Below, piece by piece: positions 38,035-49,600 of a stretch of 64,000 nt of DNA. How positions within the stretch are numbered: the first letter of the stretch is position 1; every line of letters starts with the position of its first letter. The position numbers and the translations under genes were made by a program. This DNA is from Desmodesmus armatus (Eukaryota > Chlorophyta > Chlorophyceae > Sphaeropleales > Scenedesmaceae), in contig VIIQ02000571.1 in NCBI GenBank assembly GCA_007449985.2, positions 124,001 through 188,000 of the forward strand, given 5' to 3'. The notes beneath the pieces were generated by a model. It worked only from the letters and a program-made list of their open reading frames with translations, did no database searches and was not told where the DNA came from.

Positions 38035-41000
38035 TCATCTGGAGCTGAGTTGGTGCACTGACATTGATGGCCGCTTAAGTTGTGGCCCTGCATGCGCACG
38101 CCTTCGCATGCGCCTGTGCTTGAGCCATGTGCTGCAGGACAATCCTCCCAGCCAACTGGCTGTTGCAACAGCTGTAGCCATGCCGATCAGCTCCTGGGCC
38201 CCCTTCCAAGCCTTGGAAACGGTTTCGGCAGCACTGTCAAATAGAGCACAGAACAATACATGTGTTTCACTTACTGTTGCACCTACTGTGGGTGCGTTGA
38301 TTTTGTCAGCCCATTCCGGAATGCTGGTGTAGGTGTAGCGGTAAAAATTCATGATGACTTGCGTGCTGGCGGGTGTACAGATGACATCATGCCTCTGTAC
38401 AGCCGCAAGCACGCAGGTCATCATGGATCTTCTTGTTGCTGTGGTCAGGGGAGTCCTTGTCCTTGTACCTGTCATCCTGTGCCAACAATTCCGGCGTGCT
38501 CGTCGGCTCCTGCGCGGTGTCAGACACACACCACAGCAGCCCTGTCAGTCGCATGGCCAGCATGAGCGTCGCCTGGTATCATGCCACAGCTGCTGACGCA
38601 TCTTGTTTCAATGGGTGCATGTTTGTGCTCCTGCATGAAACCAGATGATGCATTCTGGCAGCCTGGTCCTCTTGAGAGCTCCTGCACCAGCTGCAATTGC
38701 TGATGGATGTTCGGGCTGTATCCTGCTGCTGTGACTTACCAGCCTGATCACCAGGAACCATTCACAGATGTGGGTGAAATCGAGGGCGTCTTTGCTGGTG
38801 ACCCTGGCGGCGTGGGTCCCTCGTGAAGGTCCAGTAATCCTTCAACAGCAATAGCAACAGCAACAGCAGTGATATGATGTTGCAGGATGCCAGGGAGGTG
38901 CCTGCGCGTGTGCTGGTAGTCACCCCAGGAGAGCAAGGTGTGCAGGAGGGTTGCGTGGCTGATGGCCGTTTTGCATGAGCCTGCTGGTTTGCATGCATAG
39001 TGGTGCAGCACACCTTGTGTGCGGAACGCTGTCAGAGGGGGCACACGCACCAGCTGCAGTGCAGGCTGCAGTGGCTGCACTCACCTTGAAGGGCTGAGAA
39101 AAGGGATGTAACTTGGAAAAACCTACTTCTCATGGCTAGTATCTATGCACAATACACCTACACCACTTATGCACACCCACAACGGCACAGCAGGGCTCAA
39201 ACACCCCCAAGGCGGATGCAGCAGCCAGGCTTGGTCACATAGTCAGTGGGGGTGCCTGACCTCTTCATTCTACCCCTATACTCTTACACTCTTCTGTGGA
39301 GTCTCTATACCCAACACACTACGCCCACTATACATCCGCGCTTGGCAAGTCAAGCATTGGTAGGTTGGTAGGTGTCAAGTCATGGTTTCTCACAAAAAGG
39401 TGAGTTTTTGAATAGTGGCCCACCTGGGTTAACCCAGGTTGTGAGGTAGACTGGGTTCTGATCCAGATTGTAGAAGGTGGGTCTAGACCTAGTAGGTAGG
39501 GGCACTGCCCTTGGCGAGTCTGGACCTTGAGCAGGAAGGTGGATGCCATGAAGGGCCTTGCTGGTAAGCTTGAAGGGATGTCTGGGTAGTACCATGGGTA
39601 GTATCATGGACGCGGCGATGGTCTCCTGAGGTGCAGCAACTGTCGTCAGTCCACGTGGGCAGCATGCAGGGGCACAGGCAGTGTTGTATTCATGAAGTTA
39701 GCAGGTCCACAACACGGTACGTGCAGGACTGAAGGCGGTGCAAGTGACTGACAATTTATCACTGTGTATGTGATAAGTTATACTTATGGCCAGCGTGATG
39801 GGCCATGTGTGAGGGCTGCCGCTCCCTCATGGAGCAGAGGGCAGGGTCGCCGAAGGTCGTGCTGCAAGGGTGTCGCATGGGGCCTGAGGTGGGCGGCGAT
39901 AACTGCCCAGCACACCCTTTCCGTGCAGCGGTGCTTGCCCAAGGGCAGTCCAGATCTGGACTGTGCAGTGCACGCCTTCATCATCATGTCAAGCTTGCGC
40001 ACAGGGACTGCTGTTGCACTGGTGTCTGGGATGAAGTCTGTGATGACTTGCACCACCAGTGCGTTGAAGAATGTGGTTGGAACCTGCTGGGAACCTGCTT
40101 ACGTTGCTGCGTGGCATGCTCTGAACCTCTTCATTTGCGTTGGTGCTGGCCTCGTTCATATCAACGTGCAGGAACTGCTGTTGCACTGCTGTACAGATTG
40201 CTGCGGCAGAAAGCATAAAATAGAGGGCGCTGCGTGAGCAACCACGGTTCTGCAGAAGCTTCTGCTCAGAAGCTGCTTAAGCAGCAGGCCTAGGTGTTGG
40301 GTGGGAACTGCTGCTGCTGCGCTTACCAGGTCCCAGAGCGTCTCAAACTCTGGCAACACGTCGTTCAGCTTTCCATCATCGGTGTCGTTGCATTGCTTGG
40401 GCAGCCACGTCTGGGGGAGTTCAGTGCTTGCGCTTTCCCAGTCGGGCGAGGACCATGCTGGAGCCATGCGTGATACGTACGGTGATGCCAGTAATTCAAT
40501 TGATTGCTTCGCTTTTTCTCGTGTTCGATCAATCAAAGGGCAGTAACCTTGGCAGACCACCAGAGCGTGTGTGATAAGTGTGGCCACTTTGACTAATCAC
40601 TAAACCCGGGCAAGGGTCACAATGGCAATGAATGGCTACTGTGTTTGGTGCTGCTGTGCTTTTTCACAGCCATACAACAAGATTCAGGGACTGCTCTTTC
40701 ACAGGCAGCTGAACCCTATGCCCAGTCAAACCTGCGTAATGGTGCGATATCGCCTTTCACACTCATCTGACTCTGTCATTCCACGCCCAAGGTACACCAG
40801 GCCCTACTCAGCTGAAGGAATCCTGGAGCGCTGGGCCACACCTGCAAACAAGGTCAACAAACAGCACTGAGTCAATCTTCCGGATATTACACCCCGCTGC
40901 GTTGCTGCTACACCCCTCTTGACGCATCTGAGTCTGTGCTGCTGCACACAATCACAACCGTGGTGGCTGCAGGAGACGCCCATCTGGGTGTTGCTCAGGT

Positions 41001-42663
41001 TAGCACCCCACACCCCCATACTCAGTCCCCTGTGGTCCAACAGCACCCCCTCTCACCTGTGTGACGGGCCTTGCTTGTTGACGCGGCTGGGGCTCTTGCC
41101 GGGGCTCCTGCTGCTGCAACTACGGCCCAGGCCGCGGCTGCGGCTGCGCATCCGCTAGCGGTGTGATGGCGGGCCTCAGCGCCACCCAGGTGGCGAGCGG
41201 GGCCTGTGACCAAGGACAACACACAGCGCTGGGTCATTTTTTTGGGCCGCCGATAGCCCATTACAATATGTCGGTGGTCTTCAGATCGCAAGGTCTGGGG
41301 ATCGAATGCTGGCAAAGACACTGGCCAGGCTGTGATGTCCGCCCACCCTTGTAGCGGCTCGCAGTGGTGAAGGGGTTTCGGTGGTTTACCCTTCACGCGT
41401 GGTGATACCAAGCTTCGGCTTCGGCAGTTAACTAGGTCTGGAGAGTACCACTATGTGGTGAAAGTATCCAGTAATGAGGGAATGACAGCACAGTGGCAGC
41501 ATATGCAGCGGCAGTTCCATCTCCCCTTCCCTCCTTAAAAAAAAAAAATTTTTTTTGGGATGATATACCCCGCTGTGTTGCTGCTACACCATTCATCACG
41601 TATCTGAGTCTGCGCTGCTGCACACGGCCACAACTTTACATTTGATGGCCGCAGGACAGGTCCCGTATTGGTGTTGCTCAAGTTAGCACCCTGTGTCTCC
41701 GTTTCATGCTCAGTCGGGCAGCTGAAACCCAACCCCAGTACTAGTCATGCCTGCGTAACGGTGCGATATCACCTCTCTCATGTTGTGAAACCATGTGGAA
41801 CAGATCTGAGACAGAGGTCTAGACAGAGTGCGCGCAGGGTCTACAGTTGAGCGCGCATGCTGGACTCTCTGCATAGCCTGTGCTTGTGCCATCATGGCAT
41901 GTGCTGCAGGACAACACACTCCCAGCATGCTGCATGCAGCAGTGCCTGTGCTGGGTTCATGCGCTGCGCAGCATGCATGATGCTGCTACCAGCAAGCTGC
42001 ATGCAGGACTTTCTACATGGCCTGTGCTGGCACCATGTGCTGCAGGACAACACTCCACAGCATGCTGCATGCAGCAGTGCCTGTGCTGGGGTCATGCGCT
42101 GCATGATGCTGCTGCCAGCAAGCTGCCAGCTTGCATGATGCAGGACTCTCTGCATGGCCTGTGCTTGAGCGATGCGCTGCAGGACAACCCTCCCAGCATG
42201 CTGCATGCAGCAGTGCCTGTGCTGGGTTCATGCGCTGCATGGTGCTGCTGCCAGCATATGCGTGCTCGGCCTGGCCTGTGCTGGAGCCATGCGCTGCAGG
42301 ACTCTCTGCGCGGCTTGTGCTGCTGCCGTGACGTGGCCAAGTAACATGCTGCCAGCACGCAGAACTGCTCACCTGGGTGAAGGAGTCAGACACAAGGATT
42401 CCACACAAAGCTGCACTATGTAAATAGGGGTGCTGTTCAGGTGGTGGTCTGGATCCCTCCCCCCTGCCCCCTCTTTTTGCTGCTGCTGCTGGGGCCCCGA
42501 CCTTTGATAGTTCAAGTGTATCATCTGCTATGGAAGGTACTGTGACCGCACGCACATTAATGGGCAATACCCGCCCCCCACCCTCTGTTGACTGGTTTGC
42601 AAATTTGCATCGAGCGGACAGCATAACCTGACACAGGTGCTGTCTCTTGAGTGACTTCAGCAC
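38035..42663 (-). CDS. unrecognised multi-exon gene candidate (may be more than one gene)
   Basis: Blocks with coding character and good splice sites on the minus strand. (1) 42663 to about 42375, ending SDSFTQ before GTGAGC. (2) About 40587-40327, reading to PEFETLWDL before GTAAGC. (3) 40083-39916, entered in phase 0 after CAG and reading VPTTFFNALVVQVITDFIP, ending at GTGTGC. (4) 38839-38740, ITGPSRGTHAARVTSKDALD to ICEWFLVIRL before GTAAGT. (5) 38529-38035, reading NFYRYTYTSIPEWADKINAP and on to TAA/TGA. Blocks 2 and 3 join in phase; 4 to 5 is also possible in phase 0. The link from 1 to 2 crosses repeats and is doubtful. No family recognised; a host gene or the remains of a mobile element are both possible. 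Confidence 0.3.
39422..39439. repeat. 18-base perfect palindrome
   Basis: ACCTGGGTTAACCCAGGT is its own reverse complement. It sits in a locally AT-richer block (39.1-39.6 kb) unlike its neighbours. Function unknown; it could be a dyad protein-binding site or a remnant of an element. Confidence 0.8.
40703..41012. repeat. dispersed repeat, copy 1 (two segments)
   Basis: Segment a (40703-40765) contains CCTGCGTAATGGTGCGATAT; segment b (about 40880-41012) runs from CCGGATATTACACCCCGCTG to GTTGCTCAGGTTAGCACCC. Both recur at 41557-41780 in the opposite order (b then a), so the two copies are permuted. Confidence 0.75.
41557..41780. repeat. dispersed repeat, copy 2 (segments in swapped order)
   Basis: Segment b (41557-41692, from GATATACCCCGCTGTGTTGC to GTTGCTCAAGTTAGCACCC) is followed by segment a (41716-41780, CCTGCGTAACGGTGCGATAT). 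Just upstream, 41537-41556 is a run of A followed by a run of T. Confidence 0.75.
41863..42330. repeat. tandem repeat, about 130-145 base unit, three copies plus a partial
   Basis: Each unit has CTGCATRGCCTGTGCT, a GCTGCAGGACAAC block, CAGCATGCTGCATGCAGCAG, and CTGCTRCCAGCAAGCTGC. Copies begin near 41863, 42008, 42143 and 42271. A single related piece occurs at about 38,105-38,165. Short open frames crossing it are repeat products. Confidence 0.8.
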
Positions 42664-45600
42664 ATGATGCAGACTACAGCGACTGTACCGTGATGATGGT
42701 GCCCTTTCATGTGGACGCTACAGATGCCACAACTGACAGCAGAGTGTAGCCAGTGCCTGATTGGTGTGTGCAGGGTGTTGATTTGGTGGACACAAGCACA
42801 AGCACAACAAGGTTGAGGTGAACAGCTGCATTTATGTAGTCTGGCAGCACTGCCGCTCGACGGTATTATATTTCCAACAGTGCATGCGCAGTCACTGTTC
42901 ACCAACTGGAGCATCAACACCATAAGTTACACAGCTCCACAGCTCCATCACAACACCCATGTATGTACCTTTGGCAGTAGTAAAATTCTGCCGTAGTCAG
43001 CAACACCACTGACATCCAATACCGTACGTGACATATACATATGTTTACGTGTTCATGCGTGTATGCAGCCCAAATGGACGCAGTACCAGCAGATCAGGCA
43101 TCAGTTGTAACAATCAGTCTTGCACCAAGCACCCATTCAGCATGCACCATCATGCAGCTGAGGATGCGTCAGTATGTTCATCCATTGACAGGCACCCACG
43201 GCTGCCAACAGCCCCCATCGTCATAACACCACACATGGCGCCTGAGCTGACCAAACTTGTCCACTCGGACACCAAGACGACCAAGTCTAGCAATGCAGCA
43301 TGCCGCATCACGAAGCTGCCACAGCACAACTTGCTGGGAGTCAGCGGCCTCAAGGGGCAATTCAAAAAGTCTCCTCCCAGTAGACCTGCAACAACCTGAA
43401 ACCCTCTGCTAGGAGCCCCTCCTTTCCAGAGGAGGGGTTGAATCAGAACTGAAAGTCCCTGGAAAAACACCCAAGCCGTGTTCCAAACAGTGCATGCACA
43501 GGCTGAGTCATTGGGACTGCAGCACAATCGCGACTGACAAGGTCCAAGCATGTCCACAAAGACAAGGTGTGCTTGAAACCACATGCACCTTCAGCAGTCT
43601 CCACAAGACAGACCTAGTCAGGGAGCGCAGGCAGCTGCAGCACCTTGCTTCATGCGTTCATAGGTAACACGCGGCTCACGCACGCCTCAGAACAAGCACC
43701 AGAACAGCCACGAAAGTGACATAGTCCTGTCGTATGCAAGCAAGCTAGCGCCAACCACAGTTTCAGCACGCATGCTGTGTACGACTGCATCTCGGGACAG
43801 GCAGCCACAAGGCAGATTTGTACGCAGTACATATAATTGATGTTGATGGATATGAACAGGTGTCAACTGCGAGATTTGCCCGTGGCTACTCAGCCCATGC
43901 ATGCATGTATTGTGGTTGCCGACCACTTGCCTCACCACATGACTTAGAACCCCCGCAGATATTCACTCCACAAAACCCACTCTCTCTGGTCCACCTGACC
44001 GACAGCAAGCCAGGTTGCAAGGCAGACCACCCTGGATGCTAGTAGCACTGAAACACCTGCTTATGTGCAATCGCTTGGCAGCATGACACTGGCAGCTGCA
44101 GTGCACGCCAGTATATGGCTGATACTTCATGTGTCTTGCAACATGCAACCCGTGCCACCCCTGCACACGCCTGAAATCGACTCGCCTTGTGCACCGGCCA
44201 CATTTGAGATGGGGTGCAAGTGCCCCTAACCAGTAGCTGTGTACAGTATGTGCGGTTGCTGAAGCCCGGTGTACTCCCAGGGCATGCCCTTGCTGGCTAA
44301 AGACCCTGCCAGCCTACTCAGTCTGTAAATCAACTCACACACAGCCACTCACAGGGCCATACATGCATACACGACGCGGCTCTTGATTGACTGCAACAAG
44401 GTGCATGCTGATCACAAAGCTACATGCCAACAACTGTGCAAAGGAACGCAACTCACAGAGCGTGGGCAGCACAAGCCCCACCCAGGACTGCTTATGGTGC
44501 TGGGAGGTTGGCTCGCAACAGGGGGAGCATTTGCAAAATCCCTGACAACCCAAGGGAGCATGTGAACAGGGGCAAGCAAGGTGGGCAGAAGGGCGGAAGG
44601 CACTGTGAAGCAAGCAACACTCCACACAACAGGATACTACTTCAGTCAATCGAAAGATCCCACCCCAGTGCTCGCTGCCAGGCAGCAAGTGTGTGTGATT
44701 CAAGCACTAAACGCTTCATCGATACACTTATTGTCGGATACCCTGATCACTTTGAAACAGCACATGGCACAGCAAGCAGCACTGGCCTGTGCCAGCACCG
44801 ACCCCAGCACACATGAACATCCACAGCCCACAGAAATACCCGCAAGAGCTCCTGCTCCCAACTGGCTTCAGGGAGAACATGGCGCATCTAGGTTTTATCT
44901 TGAAGGCAATCAAGCACATGTGCTGAAGGGTCCTTGTGTCAGCCATGCAAGGCACATGCAGGCGTGGGCCAGGAAACCTTCTTGCACAAGGCTCAACACC
45001 CCCCAGGCAGTGACTGCAGCGGCGTCACGCAGCAGTGAGGCCGAGGCCAGCCCATGGGATTATCTTTGGCACATGCATAACAACCCAAATCCACAACAGC
45101 AGACGGACCACAAGCATGAATGCTTCCTGTTCTTAGCGGCAGGCAGCCATGCCCTGCTGTCACACTGGTTGGGGTGAACAACGTCCCTCACACAGTACTA
45201 CTAAGCCCAGTGCAGGGATCCCGCACGCATGCCTTGCCGCCGCACGTTTGTCTCATGCACACGGTTATCAAGCCCATCTCGCCGCATGCATTGCTTGAAA
45301 CACAGGCAAACATGCTGCAACAAGCACGTCCACCATTCTGTAAAGCATCATGGCAAGCCCAACCTTCATGTCAAACCCAACCAACATGCCACCTTTATGT
45401 CAAGCCCAAACCTGGTAGCAGAAAACTTTGGCTGCCTTATGGGCGCACTTCTCCCCTAAACAACACAGCCTTATGCCAAGCCCCTAACTGCCAACAGCAC
45501 CCATGCTGCAGTCACACATGCCCTCCACCACATGCGACATCCACAGAACAGGCTGCATGTACATGCCCACATGTGCGCTGCCACTGAAAAGGGCTCTTTA

Positions 45601-46650
45601 TCCTTCAGACACCAAAAAACACTGCGCAAAAGCGACTGTAGTATTGAGTGGTGCATGTGCGACCCATACAAAACGTATCTGCTAGCAAACACCAGGCCAG
45701 CACACGCCCTGCACAGTGCCCACCTGTGCGTAGCTGTGCCTGCCCCATCCGCCAAACAGCAGTGTGTCGACGCCCATGTCAAACCCCTACAAGGCCCACA
45801 GTCCTACGAAAAGACCTTACGGCAAGGATACTATGGTGGAAGCTGCGGCAGCACGTCAGCTCTGCACAGTGCCCACATGCACACTGGCTGTGCATGCATC
45901 AAACCCAACAAGTCTAAAGCAAACCCATGACATCCCACAATTGCATGCTTCCGCTATCAGTGCTGTGCATCTGCACCCAACGCGGCAGCACAATAAATCC
46001 AATGCAAGGCTGCGTTGTGCAGTGCTGCCACACACACGCTGCCGAGAGTCAGACCTGGGAGTGAACCAAGCTAGGGCACTGCACCCATCAAAAACACCCA
46101 GCACGGCTAGCCATGAACAGTGCTTGCCAACCCGTACAGCACTGGCTGCGCCAGGCAGGAAAAATTACCAACTGCACTGACACCTCATGCCCGGCACTAG
46201 CCAAGCTGCAGGCCACTGCGCACACCAACTGCACACATGACAGCCTGACGCACCAGCACACACAGAGCATGCGGGGTGTGTCACCACTCTAGGGTGCCAG
46301 CCTTTGAGCAAGCACACCACATTGCACAACTGAGAACACCAAAGCAAGCTGCCAAACGCGACAGCAACAACACCTGAGTGCAGCCGCTAGTCAGCTGCCA
46401 CCATGTCAGCAACAACTCCTGAGCGCAGCTGTGTGCCAGCTGCATGACAACGACTACTGGATGTGAGGGTGAGGCAGCTTCAACAAGTCATGACAGCCAG
46501 CAAACCAGCAAGCACGCAAGCACCAACCCAATGCAACCTTTGATCAGTCACAGATGGGAAGGAGCACCGTCCTTTCAAGCAGACGTACACCGCCCACTCA
46601 CGCACCACTCACGCAGTGGCGGTGGGTTTGCAGGCTTCCGAGTCAATTTC
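42664..46650 (-). other. 4 kb unassigned, C/A-rich on +
   Basis: No complete gene. The best block is 43387-43178 on the minus strand, after a GCAG, reading LPLEAADSQQVVLWQLRDAA and then RVDKFGQLRRHVWCYDDGG to a stop. It has a clear protein-like character but no recognised family and no visible partner exons. The rest (43.6-46.6 kb) holds only short frames. It would include the 3' UTR of the modular gene that ends at 46651. Confidence 0.35.
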
Positions 46651-49600
46651 TCACTTGGCGCACACACCTTGGATCGGCGGGAAAGTGTATACTGCATTCG
46701 ATTTGCTGCTCTGGTGGTACACCCAGTAGATTTGACTGCACGTGCAGCCTTGCACCAACATGCCAGTGGACGCCTGATCAATGGGGACCAGTACATCGTA
46801 ACAGTTGCCTCCGCACCTGCCCGGCGACGACGTACCGCACTGTGCAGTGCCATCGATCACGTCTTCGTAGCCTTGCAGGGAGTTCTTCTCGGCGCCGAAC
46901 GCAGGTGGGGTGCAGCTTGGGGACCTGGTGTCACTTGTAACAACTTTCTTGCCGATCATTGTAGTTTTGGCGCTGCCCTGGGCAAATGACTTGCAGCCAA
47001 CGTACAGGTGGTGGTCCAGGAGGGAAAGGTCAGCACCACCGACCAGCTTCTGGTCGGGCCTGTACACCGTCACCCTGGAATTACTTCCTGCCTCAGTACA
47101 GCTCACTGTGATGTTCCCCACCTCTTTGTCGAAATTCTTGCACCTATTCTGGCCAGAAGAGCCACCAGCGTAGATTTTGAATACGCCCGTCCCTTCTCCA
47201 GAGAACTCGTTGCGCCAACCCCAGTTGTTGCCGCACTTCGAGTGGAAGGAAGGGTCAAAGCAGGTGCCAGTCCCAGTTTTGCCGTTGGTGAGAGTGGCAT
47301 TGCCGAAGGCGTAGGCAGAGTCCTGGCCTGTATTACAGCAACCTGGCGTGTTGGCCACAACTTCCTTACTGGCTCTGGCCTTACAGCCGGTCTCTCCAGC
47401 CTCAGCTGTGACGGTGAATGAGAAACTGCCGGCAGGCAGCACCCCAGGACTTATGCCGGTGCAATTGACGAGCCACCTCCCTGCAGCAGGAAGAGCACAA
47501 GCAGGGGCGCAGGAGAGGGTTTTAGGGTTGAGCTATACGCATATGCTGCACAGCATCACACCAGCACACGTGAGGCACAGCAAGAGGCGTGATGAATGCT
47601 AGACTCTGTAGGGTAGGCTGTGAGCCGATGCATTTGCACCGTGCACAGTGACATATATCCGGGAGGGTGCAGGGCTCAGTCACTAAGAGGGCCGCTTGAC
47701 TCCACCCCCCCCCTCCCCTATCCCAAACCACACACTCTGTCTAGGTCTTAGAACTGCCTGTTCAAGCAACACTGCATGGGTCCCAAAACCCTAAGCAGTT
47801 CATGCAGGAGAGAATGTGGCCCTTTGCCTGTGGGATACGTATGCGCCCTGAGAGGACCCTCGCAAGTGAAAAACATTGAGCATAATAGGTTGAGGACAAC
47901 GGCATAAGCTCACCATCCTGCAGGGTGGGGTCGGTACAGGTGACCATGCCGGCATCAGGGCCCTCAAGGGAGTCCCTGGTCAGCGTGATGGTGTTCTCTT
48001 GACCAGTGGGATCCATGGTCACAGTGAAGTAGAAGGCCACGCTGCCCGTGTTGTCACACAAGTTGGCAGGGTCCCGCTCAAGAGTGATGTTGATGCCAGG
48101 CTTACGGTTGACCGTCACGGTGGTGGTGTTGGTGTCATCGTCTCTGCAAATGCCATCCTCGACATTACCAGTGACACTGAGTTGGAAGGAGGCGGGCCAG
48201 CCCCCAGTATTTGAGCAGTTGAACGTGACGGAGCCAGAGCCAGGACCTGCAGGACACAGCAGGCAGCAAATGCCAGCAGTGAAGCAGTGTCATGCTCAAA
48301 AGCTGCCACATTGGGGCTTGCAGGCAGCTTCACTTCGCACCAGCGTGTGCAGGACTTTCATGATGAAATTACGTGCAACATCATTCTCACCGCCCTTTGC
48401 AATTCAGACGATGAATTTCAGTGGGGCCTCGCTCAGCAAAGTTATTGTTCTGCTTTGTTGACCTGGCCGCCACCAAAACCACATCCAACCCTCAGGGTTT
48501 GTCAGGGCCAGGGTCCTCAAGGCACAATGAGCTTACCGGTCAGGTCCGTCTCGTTGCTGCAATAGCCAGGGTATACACCCGTCACAGTGGGAACCTTGCT
48601 GTCCGGGGTCCAAGTGATGCCGAAGAGCAACTCTAAGAAGGGGGTATCATCAGCACAGACCTGCAACGAGAATGGACAGCAAGCAGGCAGGCACACGAGG
48701 ATGAAGCGAGCTTGCAGCGGCAGCTTGCCCTCTGGCTGCACAGGTCCCAGGCTGTGTTAAACCCTGGAGAAAGCCTTCTCAAAACCCAGGAAGGCCCCCA
48801 GACCACACCACCAATGCTCTATGGCCAGCGTTGCTGTTTGGTGGGGAAGGGCCGCGCAGGTTTGAGTACAACAACACAACGCAAGTTCAAAAACAGAACC
48901 AGCATTTGAAACCAGCACTTGACAGCAACTATTGACTCACCGTGTAGGCTGGTGCCACGCTGACATCAACTGTGGGATCCTGTGTCACTGTCACTGTTAT
49001 CTCGGCTGTCTTTTTGTCATCGCAGTCTGGGTCTCCAGCGGTGGCCTCAACCATGACCGTGTAGGTGCCTGCTGTGTATCCTCCCTCTGGCATCGCGCAA
49101 GTGATGGTTACGTTTGTGGCTTGTGGTCCGACAGCTGGATTGGGGCAGGTAGTAGGGGTTTCGGCAGACAAAATGACGCAGAATGCAAGCAGTCAGGAGG
49201 TGTGCACTGGATTGGGCAGAGTACTTGCATCAAGGGTAAAGTGTACCTTGCGCAGTAACAACGCACACAGCACAAGCAGCTACTGTGCCACTGCTTGCAC
49301 TGCAGCACTGCACGACGTCGTTGCTGGAGTCGACTCCAGCAAGGTCAACAACAAACTACCGCAACCTGCAGCAGTTTGTTCACTTACATTCGGGTGGGTT
49401 GACTGCACAGTTAAAAACATCTGGCCCCACAGTCCAGGTAGCATTCACTGCAATTTCATCCAGTGACTCTGTGTTCTCCACTTCAACGTCAAAGAAGAAG
49501 GCCCCGGTAGTGTCAGTGCACAGCGAAATACTGGCTGGACCCTCCACGGTCAGGGCGGGCTTTTGGATGCGGGCGATGGTTGCAGTAGCGTCATTTGCGC

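Noticed and set aside
41230..41320. tRNA-like B box (GGATCGAATGC) suggesting a tRNA gene or tRNA-derived SINE
   Set aside because: Only a partial B-box match, no convincing A box or cloverleaf, and no clear tail; not enough to call.
46444..46989. 181-codon plus-strand frame over the end of X1
   Set aside because: Lies across the minus-strand stop and last exon of X1; no domain of its own.
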